Shown here: piece after piece, positions 8,163 through 14,293 of the stretch
Layout: every line of letters starts with the position of its first letter
How positions within the stretch are numbered: the stretch's first letter is position 1
IMG/VR virus record: IMGVR_UViG_3300030406_001933
Location: 1 to 59,352 of that record
DNA length: 59,352 nt
Direction: 5' to 3' (one strand)
Source: a virus
Notes under the pieces: generated by a model
What the model was told of the DNA's origin: nothing
What the model saw: the letters and a program-made list of their open reading frames with translations, nothing else
The model's database searches: none
Translations under genes and position numbers: made by a program

Positions 8163-9785
8163 CTATAACTCACCCCAACCAGCAAACCTCTTATCTTTTG
8201 ATTGAGTCAGCTTTTCTTTCCATTCTCTAGGTTGGTACTGAGCATCAAGACTTGCATTTAAAGATGTGGACATTTCTATTGGCACATTAAGTGCATTAGT
8301 ATTAAATCCTGACATTTTACTTAAAACATCTAGACCCAAAGATAGAGCATCTATTTGGTCATCATTTTTACCATTAGGAAAAGATTGTGCTTCTTCCATA
8401 AAATCATCTACCCAATTAGCAGTTTTATTTAAAAAGACTCTACCTCCTTCTATCATAGGTGTAACTGCATTTAATCTAGCAACTTTATCTTGTACTACTT
8501 TGAATGGTAGCACAGATACACCTGATTGATTTTTTAATTCTTGTATTAGTGATTGACCACTAGCTTTATCCTCAATGTAGAAACCTCTTAATCCTTTACC
8601 TCTCCATTTTGTATTAAGTTGTATACAAGCTCTTTTTAGTTCTGGAAAATCCCATTTGTTTCTTATGATGTCTATAATATATAAATCACCATTTCTATCT
8701 GCACCCATAACCATAAGCACAGAAAAATCTGATTGTTCTGTTTTCTTGAAAGCTGTATCTGCAGCTATTATAATTGATTGATACTCTACATCTTTTGGTT
8801 CGTAATATTTCCACCAACCTGACTTAATAAGATTACCACCAACGATGTATGGTGTTTGTTGGTATAATGATGCAAATTCACGGGGATCTAGTTTTTTTCT
8901 TTTATGTAATTCTTCTAATGGGAATCTTTCTTCCCACAAAGCTTCTTCAGCATCTTCTTTATAATATCGTTTCCCAGGAGCGACAGTACTTAACTTACCG
9001 CTTGGTATGTATCTTGGGTCGTCAGGAGGTAGGTCTGTTACTGGTTTTTTTTCTCCAGCAATTATCTTTATAGCAGGAAAGTTTATATGTTCCCATTCTC
9101 CTGCTTTCCAATCTGGTGTTTCCATAAGTCTACCAGCTACATCATCTGGGTGCCATCTTGTTAATATAACTATCTCTATTGGCTTTGTACCATCTGGTTC
9201 TGGTTGCTTACGAGTTGTTAGTGCTGAAATATAATATGACCAAGTTTTATTTCTTTGTGTTATTGAATCTGCTTCTTCTCTAGCTTTTACAGGATCATCA
9301 AGTATTAATAATGTTGATGCACGACCAGTAGTTGATCCACCTATACCTGTTGCAAAGTAAGTGCCATTTAAAGAAGTTCTCCAATCATCTACCGCTCTAC
9401 TTTCTTCCGACATTTTAAAGTCTTGGAATGCTTGCGTAATACGCGGTTCGCGTGCCAGATCGCGTACTTGACGCCCAAATGTCTTTGCCAAATCCTGATT
9501 GTACGAAGTGGATAAGACATTACGATTTGGTTTACGACCGAGGTAATATACTGGGAAATGTACCGTTGCCAAAAAGCTTTTAGCGTGTCTAGGCGGCATC
9601 GTGATAAGAAGTTTTGTTTTTCCGAGGGTTCCTTTTTCAAGTGCATCAAGTTTCTCCATTAGTTCAAATTGAAAATCAGCAAACTCAAGGTCTGGATTCA
9701 TCATCCTTACAAAATCTGTAAAGCTAGACTGAGCTTTCTTTAGCTGTAAAAGTCGTCTAGCAGCCTCTACTTGGCTGATTGTCAT
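8163..9785 (-). CDS. terL: Terminase large subunit
   Basis: A 540-residue packaging motor. The ATPase part shows a Walker-A-like loop at about 63-70 (MPPRHAKS), Walker B at 159-165 (LLILDDP) and an STTGRAS segment before it. The C-terminal RNase-H-fold nuclease has AADTAFKKTEQSDFS near 340 and DDQIDALSLGL near 490, supplying the metal-binding acidic residues. It cuts concatemers and pumps DNA through the portal encoded next. The gene starts with ATG after AGGTAGGGATA. Length and both domains are complete. It lies downstream of the putative small subunit and a cluster of tiny basic proteins. Confidence 0.95.
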   Translation of the reverse strand: MTISQVEAARRLLQLKKAQSSFTDFVRMMNPDLEFADFQFELMEKLDALEKGTLGKTKLLITMPPRHAKSFLATVHFPVYYLGRKPNRNVLSTSYNQDLAKTFGRQVRDLAREPRITQAFQDFKMSEESRAVDDWRTSLNGTYFATGIGGSTTGRASTLLILDDPVKAREEADSITQRNKTWSYYISALTTRKQPEPDGTKPIEIVILTRWHPDDVAGRLMETPDWKAGEWEHINFPAIKIIAGEKKPVTDLPPDDPRYIPSGKLSTVAPGKRYYKEDAEEALWEERFPLEELHKRKKLDPREFASLYQQTPYIVGGNLIKSGWWKYYEPKDVEYQSIIIAADTAFKKTEQSDFSVLMVMGADRNGDLYIIDIIRNKWDFPELKRACIQLNTKWRGKGLRGFYIEDKASGQSLIQELKNQSGVSVLPFKVVQDKVARLNAVTPMIEGGRVFLNKTANWVDDFMEEAQSFPNGKNDDQIDALSLGLDVLSKMSGFNTNALNVPIEMSTSLNASLDAQYQPREWKEKLTQSKDKRFAGWGEL

Positions 9786-9790
9786 TATCC

Positions 9791-10039
9791 CTACCTCTTT
9801 TTCTTTTTTGCAAAAGTTCTTACATTCGTTGGTTTTGGACCCTTATTACCTGCTGCTCTTTTTCTTCTGACTGCGGAAGCTTTTTGTGATGATGACATTG
9901 ATCTAGCTTTAGATAGTGGGACACATTTTGGATACTTACGACCATCACCTTTTTTTCGCCCACAAGGTTGGTATTTACCATTCTTTTTGGGTGCACCTAT
10001 GTCTACCCATTTTTCTTTAACCCATTTTCTTAGACTCAT
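9791..10039 (-). CDS. Small basic Lys/Arg-rich protein (DUF5872-like)
   Basis: An 82-residue, very basic protein with the pattern WVKEKWVDIGAPKKNGKYQP then CGRKKGDGRKYPKCVP. The two Cys and the WVDI...K..G.Y.PCGR block match my memory of a small family in cyanophages and other marine phages (DUF5872). Function is not known; the charge suggests DNA or RNA binding. It ends five bases before the large terminase and overlaps the upstream tiny gene by four bases. Confidence 0.75.
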   Translation of the reverse strand: MSLRKWVKEKWVDIGAPKKNGKYQPCGRKKGDGRKYPKCVPLSKARSMSSSQKASAVRRKRAAGNKGPKPTNVRTFAKKKKR

Positions 10040-10140
10040 TTTGGTTTTGCCTGAGTAGAGGGTTTAGTATCTTTCTTTGAAATTACAGGAACCTTTTTAC
10101 CACCACTACAACCACTAACCATTGGTTTATACTTGGTCAT
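10036..10140 (-). CDS. Tiny basic protein, 34 residues
   Basis: ATG at 10138-10140 is preceded by AAAAAGGAGAAAGAA, a strong ribosome site, and the frame runs 34 codons to a stop overlapping the next ATG. The peptide starts MTKYKPMVSGCSGGKK and is rich in Lys, Gly and Pro with one Cys. The precise ATGA overlaps on both sides make it a real operon member. Function unknown. Confidence 0.6.
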   Translation of the reverse strand: MTKYKPMVSGCSGGKKVPVISKKDTKPSTQAKPK

Positions 10141-10298
10141 TTCTTTCTCCTTTTTGATTTTGTTTTAGATTTCTTTTTACCACCTGGTTTTATTTTACCA
10201 GAACAAACAGCTGATGCGTACATATTAGCATAAGCCGAAGGGTACACCTTAAATTTTCGCTTTGCTGCTGATTTACCTCTTGCACATAGTTTTGCCAT
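10137..10298 (-). CDS. Tiny basic protein, 53 residues
   Basis: ATG at 10296-10298 after TAGGAGTAAAT. The peptide begins MAKLCARGKSAAKRKFKVYP, continues with SAYANMYASAVCSGK, and ends in a Lys/Arg run. This N-terminal block is one I recall as conserved among marine T4-like and podovirus genomes. Two Cys residues are spaced as if for a disulfide or metal. Probably a nucleic-acid-binding or virion DNA-condensing protein, but this is inference. Confidence 0.7.
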   Translation of the reverse strand: MAKLCARGKSAAKRKFKVYPSAYANMYASAVCSGKIKPGGKKKSKTKSKRRKK

Positions 10299-10306
10299 AT
10301 TTACTC

Positions 10307-10561
10307 CTACCAAGCCTTACACGACCAGTAACGAGCTTTGGTCTTAGGTCCAGGATTTGAGCAGTTATGTCTTGCTCTAAAGCTCTTACGGCGTGCAGGT
10401 ATGTTCTTTTTTATTTTCATATTTGGATCCCCGAACCGAACTATCTTAATTTTAGCACCATCAGATACACATACTGCTGATTTTTTCTTACCGCCTGGTG
10501 TACGAAATGGTTTATTTAAACTTTTACCTTTACAAGGACCACTAGCTTTTCTCTTTGCCAC
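10307..10561 (-). CDS. Small basic Cys-containing protein, 84 residues
   Basis: The frame begins with GTG (10559-10561) after AACAGGAGATAGATA, a good ribosome site at normal spacing. The product is highly basic with four Cys residues and a conserved-looking C-terminal half (KKNIPARRKSFRARHNC, then PGPKTKARYWSCKAW) that I recall in many marine phages without known role. Its start overlaps the end of the upstream gene by 20 bases. The conserved Cys and basic residues suggest a small zinc- or nucleic-acid-binding protein. Confidence 0.7.
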   Translation of the reverse strand: MAKRKASGPCKGKSLNKPFRTPGGKKKSAVCVSDGAKIKIVRFGDPNMKIKKNIPARRKSFRARHNCSNPGPKTKARYWSCKAW

Positions 10562-10922
10562 TATCTATCTCCTGTTTAATTACTTCTTTATGTTCTACCA
10601 CAGAATCATCTAGTTCGTCTGCCCTTGCTGCTATTTGTTCAAGTTCTTGTATAGACAACTGGTCTACCTTTTTGTGCTCTACAGAATGTTCGTTAAAACT
10701 GTGGTGTAAATCTGGCATAACTTTGTTCAACATAACGCTGAATAATCTAACTTGTTGGTTAGACCAGTTCTTATCACCCTTTAATACTTCTCTAACTTTA
10801 GGAATATTATTTCTAACTACATCAAGTACAGATCTACGAACTCTATCTACTTCAATAGGAGTTACTGGTGGTAGACTACCTGTTGATTTTACTGGATTTG
10901 GATTCTTTCTTACATTCGGCAT
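10542..10922 (-). CDS. Putative terminase small subunit
   Basis: A 126-residue protein: Pro-rich start, helical DNA-binding-like region at about 24-70 (RVRRSVLDVVRNNIPKVREV then NWSNQQVRLFSVMLNKVMPD), coiled C-terminus and a Lys/Glu tail. Small terminase subunits recognise the packaging site and load the large subunit. Size, helicity and position as first gene of the late operon support this call, but no diagnostic motif is visible. An ordinary late regulator is the alternative. The ribosome site is weak (AGGG at a distance). Confidence 0.5.
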   Translation of the reverse strand: MPNVRKNPNPVKSTGSLPPVTPIEVDRVRRSVLDVVRNNIPKVREVLKGDKNWSNQQVRLFSVMLNKVMPDLHHSFNEHSVEHKKVDQLSIQELEQIAARADELDDSVVEHKEVIKQEIDSGKEKS

Positions 10923-11317
10923 ATCTTATTTTAACCCTAGTTTCAAAAATTGCTACAAAATATATTTATGGTGGGGATGACACACGCGTGACGCAACGGC
11001 GGGTACTACCCCAACCCCCCCATACCGACAAACTGACACAACTTCGTTGCAGAACCCTGCAAAACCCTACGAAAATCTACGATTTTCTACTCCTATCCAA
11101 GGAAATTTCTACGAAATTTCTAGGGTTGTTTTCAAAGCTACGCTTTGGTCGGCTAAATATAGGTCTTACGACCTATATCTCAATCATATCAAGCCTTTAG
11201 GCTTGGTGTCGTACTCGGTTTACTATCCCCTAAAAGGGGAAGGGGTATTATATAGGTCGGAATTTCCAATCGGATTTTCCAAGTTCATAATCACACAAAC
11301 CAAAAAGGAGGCTAACT
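10923..11317. promoter_or_regulatory. Divergent intergenic region with a row of hairpins
   Basis: This 395-base gap separates the late (minus) and early (plus) blocks and must hold both promoters. It contains, in order: palindrome CACGCGTG (10983-10990); TTGCAG/CTGCAA (11047-11062); GAAAAT-CTACG-ATTTTC (11071-11087); GAAATTT-CTACG-AAATTTC (11102-11120); CAAAG-CTACG-CTTTG (11133-11147); ATATAGGTC/GACCTATAT (11157-11178, loop TTAC); CAAGCC/GGCTTG (11190-11205); and TCCCCT/AGGGGA (11226-11240). Three hairpins share the pentanucleotide loop CTACG. Such clustering is typical of replication origins, initiator or terminase recognition sites, or processed leader RNA. Which applies here cannot be told from sequence. 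I see no convincing open frame in it. Confidence 0.75.
11257..11282 (+). repeat. Tandem 13-bp direct repeat upstream of the first early gene
   Basis: TCGGAATTTCCAA (11257-11269) is followed immediately by TCGGATTTTCCAA (11270-11282), differing at one base. It sits about 35 bases before the early ATG, after TATTATATAGG, a possible -10-like stretch. A binding site for an activator or repressor is the simplest reading; an iteron of the adjacent hairpin region is the other. Confidence 0.6.
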
Positions 11318-11686
11318 ATGGACACAACATTAAGTAAAAACGCTTATGGCGAAGCCATTACCAAAGCAACAACGATAGCACAGGCACAACCTGCGTACGA
11401 TATCGTGGTCGGGCGAATGGAGAAAAACCTATCGGGCGACAAGGGGTGGAAGGTTGGTAACAACCTTTCGTTCGTGGAGAAATATGCGAAGCATATCACT
11501 TCACTCGGTGGCGTAGTTCCTACGGAACTGATTGCCAAGGCAAAAGCGTATGTAGACGCGAGGAAGTCGGTTGCGAAACCTTCGGTTTCTGCCGAGTTCA
11601 CATTCTTGCCACCAGCGATTGCTGGAAGCAACATCTCTCGTGAGGAGAAAGCGAAGCTTAACACTTTCTTCAAGGCTCAGAAGTAG
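11318..11686 (+). CDS. Hypothetical early protein, 122 residues
   Basis: First gene of the plus block, with AAAAAGGAGG eight bases before the ATG. The protein is soluble, mixed helical, with a region WKVGNNLSFVEKYAKHITSL near 48-67 and a C-terminal helix ending EEKAKLNTFFKAQK. No family recognised. It is followed directly by a strong terminator, so it is probably expressed alone at a high level from the promoter in the hairpin region. Such first, isolated, highly expressed early genes are often host-takeover proteins; that is inference from position only. Confidence 0.75.
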   Translation: MDTTLSKNAYGEAITKATTIAQAQPAYDIVVGRMEKNLSGDKGWKVGNNLSFVEKYAKHITSLGGVVPTELIAKAKAYVDARKSVAKPSVSAEFTFLPPAIAGSNISREEKAKLNTFFKAQK

Positions 11687-11706
11687 CCACACGCTCGCAA
11701 ACCTAG

Positions 11707-11742
11707 ACCCAGAGTGGACTTGTTCTGCTCTGGGTTTTTTTT
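11707..11742 (+). terminator. Rho-independent terminator
   Basis: ACCCAGAG (11707-11714) pairs with CTCTGGGT (11728-11735) around a 13-base loop and is followed by eight T. It lies 20 bases after the 122-residue gene. Confidence 0.9.
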
Positions 11743-12029
11743 ATGTCTGCATCTTGTGAGTGTAGACAGCAACAACAACAACACAAACACAACAGAATTC
11801 CAGAATTGTGAGCGTAGTTGTAGGGTCAACAATCTACCTGCTACGCAACAATCTTACCATCAGGCATACGCTTCTTAAATGGTAGCTCGCAGATGGTTCG
11901 TAGGCTAATGACAGATGCCTCTGTCAAGAAGGTTGGTGCAACGAGGAGTAGGCACACTGCCGATACTAGCTCTCGGTACACATTAACGAAACTCGTTGTG
12001 CCAATCACTCACCAACAAAGGAGAGGGTT
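11743..12029 (+). ncRNA. Non-coding leader with long stem-loop (11805-11852)
   Basis: The 343 bases between 11687 and 12029 hold no convincing gene. After the terminator a compound stem is visible: ATTGT (11805-11809), GCGTAG (11812-11817) and GTAG (11820-11823) pair with CTAC (11834-11837), CTACGC (11841-11846) and ACAAT (11848-11852), 15 pairs with small bulges. Further ACCAT/ATGGT complements follow near 11855-11900. It may be a structured 5' leader for the next gene or a small phage RNA. The boundaries given are those of the gap, not of a transcript. Confidence 0.45.
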
Positions 12030-12263
12030 ATGTGTCAACCACAAACACGACAAGAGAAAATTGCTGAAGCGAAGCAATACTACACAGAATCCACATTCGC
12101 TTGCTTGAATACTATCAAGCACAAGGATTCTACCAAGGATATGATTGCAGATGCTCGTAAGCGTCTACGAACATATCAGCTATACACAAGGGCAATCAAA
12201 TACTACGAAACAACTGGCTGTTCGTTCAAGGAAGCCAAGGCTTTCATAGGTATTTCAGACTGA
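12030..12263 (+). CDS. Hypothetical early protein, 77 residues
   Basis: AAAGGAGAGGGTT precedes the ATG. The product is helical, with two Cys and many Tyr/Lys residues (ARKRLRTYQLYTRAIKYYET near 40-60) ending in a possible helix-turn-helix-like stretch (CSFKEAKAFIGIS). No family is recognised. It is the first coding gene after the structured leader and may be controlled by it. Confidence 0.65.
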   Translation: MCQPQTRQEKIAEAKQYYTESTFACLNTIKHKDSTKDMIADARKRLRTYQLYTRAIKYYETTGCSFKEAKAFIGISD

Positions 12264-12316
12264 CCTTGTCTATCTGTATCACATATGATACACTAACACT
12301 AAAAAAGGAGGTCTGT

Positions 12317-12631
12317 ATGAAGAAAACAATCTTCACTGACAACAATGGTAAGCCAACGATGTATGTAGACGAATCAGGCGATATGCAAACAATCAAGGTT
12401 ATACCAAACACAACCCAAGTAAAAGACAATACACGCAAAAATGTAATCAGTCCATTTTGGGATTTAGTTCTCGGAATGATTCTGTGTGCTTGTATTGGTG
12501 GTCTATTCGCAGTTGTTATCCTTGAATGGTTAGCAGGCTGTGGAGAGGTTACTTACTTTGCAGACGGAACTTGGAGAACCAACGAATGTCTGTTCCAAAA
12601 CAACAACATTGAAACTGGTACTTGGAAATAA
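12317..12631 (+). CDS. Small membrane protein, 104 residues
   Basis: I chose ATG 12317 because AAAAAAGGAGGTCTGT lies directly before it; an upstream in-frame Met at 12266 lacks such a site. The N-terminal 50 residues are soluble, then a single membrane segment (about LVLGMILCACIGGLFAVVIL) at residues 55-76, then a short tail with two Cys, probably outside the cytoplasm. No known family. The early location suggests a membrane-targeted takeover or exclusion protein, by context only. Confidence 0.7.
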   Translation: MKKTIFTDNNGKPTMYVDESGDMQTIKVIPNTTQVKDNTRKNVISPFWDLVLGMILCACIGGLFAVVILEWLAGCGEVTYFADGTWRTNECLFQNNNIETGTWK

Positions 12632-12654
12632 TAACCCACAACAAAGGAGTAAAT

Positions 12655-12717
12655 ATGGGTATTGTAGAATGGGCTATTGTCCAATTCATTATCACTGGGT
12701 TCGTAATACTATTATGA
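12655..12717 (+). CDS. Tiny membrane peptide, 20 residues
   Basis: ATG at 12655 after ACAAAGGAGTAAAT; 20 codons (MGIVEWAIVQFIITGFVILL) then TGA. The whole peptide after residue 5 is a single hydrophobic helix. The strong ribosome site and spacing to flanking genes support it. Function unknown. Confidence 0.5.
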   Translation: MGIVEWAIVQFIITGFVILL

Positions 12718-12804
12718 TAAGCGATAATGATAAAAAACTATGGGCTTGGTACACACAAGATGTCAAGCCCCTTCACCCTAACAATAACACTAACGGAGAA
12801 ACAT

Positions 12805-13509
12805 ATGACACAACAAGAGTTCAAACCCAAAGCTATGAGCGAATGGGAGAGGATAGACTTGCAAAGGAAGGTAGAGAAACAGAAATCAGTGGAAGGTTTC
12901 AAACAAAAGCTTTCGCTTGTCTGTCAAAACTACTGCATAAATAACATACGAGTGGAGTTCTATGGCTCTGGTGATGATGGGTCTATTGAGAGTTGCGAAG
13001 TTCAATTTGACAAAGGCATCACTACGAAATACTCGGCGAAAGAAACCATTGAGTTTCAAGAGCAAGCCATAAAACATCTAGCAAATCGTGAACACGACAA
13101 GAAAACAATACCACCAACAACAAAGTTTGATTGGAAGAACTTAACTGGTGTTGTTAAAGATTACGATTGGGCTAAAAAACGCAAGCTTACTGACAATGAG
13201 AAAGACCTGCACTACGCTGTCTACAATATCATTGTTGAGAAGTTTATGAATGAAACCTTCAAAATCACAAAGCAGAAAAGTGAGGGAAATACTGGCACAC
13301 CTGTTGAGATAGACAGAGCTGTCAAGGTTTCAGAAGCGATAGATGATTGGTGCTATGACCAATTAGAAATAACAGGATACGATTGGTACAACAATGATGG
13401 TGGTTCAGGTAATTTTGAGTTCAATGACCCAAAAGACCCTGATGCAGAGGTTACTCTTGAACTATCAATCAATCGTATGGAATCAGACGATTACCAATTT
13501 GATTTGTAA
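12805..13509 (+). CDS. DUF6878-like protein
   Basis: 234 residues from ATG 12805, chosen over the in-frame ATG 12727 because the stretch between them encodes the recurring CTAAC leader and CGGAGA precedes 12805. Near residue 50 is VEFYGSGDDGSIESCEV, and the C-terminus is YDWYNNDGGSGNFEF followed by LELSINRM. This arrangement (GSGDSG.IE early, W.NNDG..G.F.F late) matches my memory of DUF6878, a family of unknown function. A helical insert separates the two halves. It is followed by a DUF6915-like gene and the AAA+/VWA pair, hinting at one functional group. Confidence 0.65.
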   Translation: MTQQEFKPKAMSEWERIDLQRKVEKQKSVEGFKQKLSLVCQNYCINNIRVEFYGSGDDGSIESCEVQFDKGITTKYSAKETIEFQEQAIKHLANREHDKKTIPPTTKFDWKNLTGVVKDYDWAKKRKLTDNEKDLHYAVYNIIVEKFMNETFKITKQKSEGNTGTPVEIDRAVKVSEAIDDWCYDQLEITGYDWYNNDGGSGNFEFNDPKDPDAEVTLELSINRMESDDYQFDL

Positions 13510-13520
13510 AGGAGGTATAT

Positions 13521-13904
13521 ATGGCAAATTGTTATCATCATAGCTTATCATCTGTTAAGAAATGGGGTGGTAAGCCAGAGGATTATCAAGCGATCCACGA
13601 TTGGTTTGATGAATCCAAGAAGATTATGGCAGACTTTAGACACAGAGCATTACGACACCACGCAGAGGGTTGCTTTGCTTGTGAGAAAGAGTTTGGTGTA
13701 GCAATCAAGAACTCTGACGGCAGAATGGTGCCAGTCCGATTGATAGCTGAAAGGCATATCATTGAGGATTTAGGCTATATTCCTTCAATGTCAGACTGGT
13801 TTTCACAGATAAAACCTGCAAAATGGATGATGCGTGGGGGCTATCTCAAAACCAAAGACTTGATAGACGACAATAATATTATTAAACTGGGTGTACGCAT
13901 ATGA
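13521..13904 (+). CDS. DUF6915-like protein
   Basis: 127 residues beginning MANCYHHSLSSVKKWGGKPE and containing WFDESKK, FRHRALRHHAEG, SDGRMVPVRLIAERHI and EDLGYIPSMSDW. This ordered set matches the compact DUF6915 family as I recall it, found in phages and alphaproteobacterial accessory regions, with no known activity. The conserved His, Arg and Glu residues (RHRALRHHAEG at about 40-50) look like a metal or catalytic site. AAAGGAGGTATAT precedes the ATG. It overlaps the next gene by four bases. Confidence 0.75.
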   Translation: MANCYHHSLSSVKKWGGKPEDYQAIHDWFDESKKIMADFRHRALRHHAEGCFACEKEFGVAIKNSDGRMVPVRLIAERHIIEDLGYIPSMSDWFSQIKPAKWMMRGGYLKTKDLIDDNNIIKLGVRI

Positions 13905-14269
13905 GTGATAAAAGCGTCTACCAGATTAACCTAGAATTTCTCGCCAAGAGATTGGAGGGAGATGCAGACGAGGTAGTGAGTTTCTTTGAGGAACTCTTTG
14001 ACCTCTACTTTGGAGCCAATGCGTTCCACAAGCTGATGGTTCAGCACAACATAGAAGCTCTACGAAAAAGAATATGGGATAGGCACAAGGAGTGGCGTCA
14101 ACAACCACTTCATACCTATTTCAATGAGAGAGAACATTCTATGCGTGATGTTCAATCATTCTGCAATCGCAAGATGAATAGTTTAACTGCTTCCGAGGAT
14201 ACGAAAAAGGTATGCAAGGAGATAGTTGACATCATAACTACGAGGGCAGGAAAAAAACCACAACTATAA
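13901..14269 (+). CDS. Hypothetical protein, 122 residues
   Basis: Overlaps the DUF6915-like gene (ATGA). The product is helical and charged, with aromatic-rich FFEELFDLYFGANAFHKLM near 28-46 and a basic WDRHKEWRQQP. Last small gene before the AAA+ ATPase, 24 bases upstream of it. No family recognised; co-translation with its neighbour suggests a partner protein. Confidence 0.65.
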   Translation: MSDKSVYQINLEFLAKRLEGDADEVVSFFEELFDLYFGANAFHKLMVQHNIEALRKRIWDRHKEWRQQPLHTYFNEREHSMRDVQSFCNRKMNSLTASEDTKKVCKEIVDIITTRAGKKPQL

Positions 14270-14293
14270 CACTAACTATAAAAGGAGGTCTGT

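Noticed and set aside
10555-10980. Plus-strand open frame of 141 codons opposite the putative small terminase
   Set aside because: Ser/Leu-rich antisense shadow, no ribosome site; the minus gene is tightly arranged with its neighbours.
10983-11240. CRISPR-like array because of regularly placed CTACG
   Set aside because: The common part is only five bases, the spacing is irregular and flanks are hairpin arms, not spacers.
12540-12944. Open frame overlapping the 12655 peptide and the DUF6878-like gene
   Set aside because: No ribosome site and it lies out of frame over better supported genes; the end covers the DUF6878-like start.
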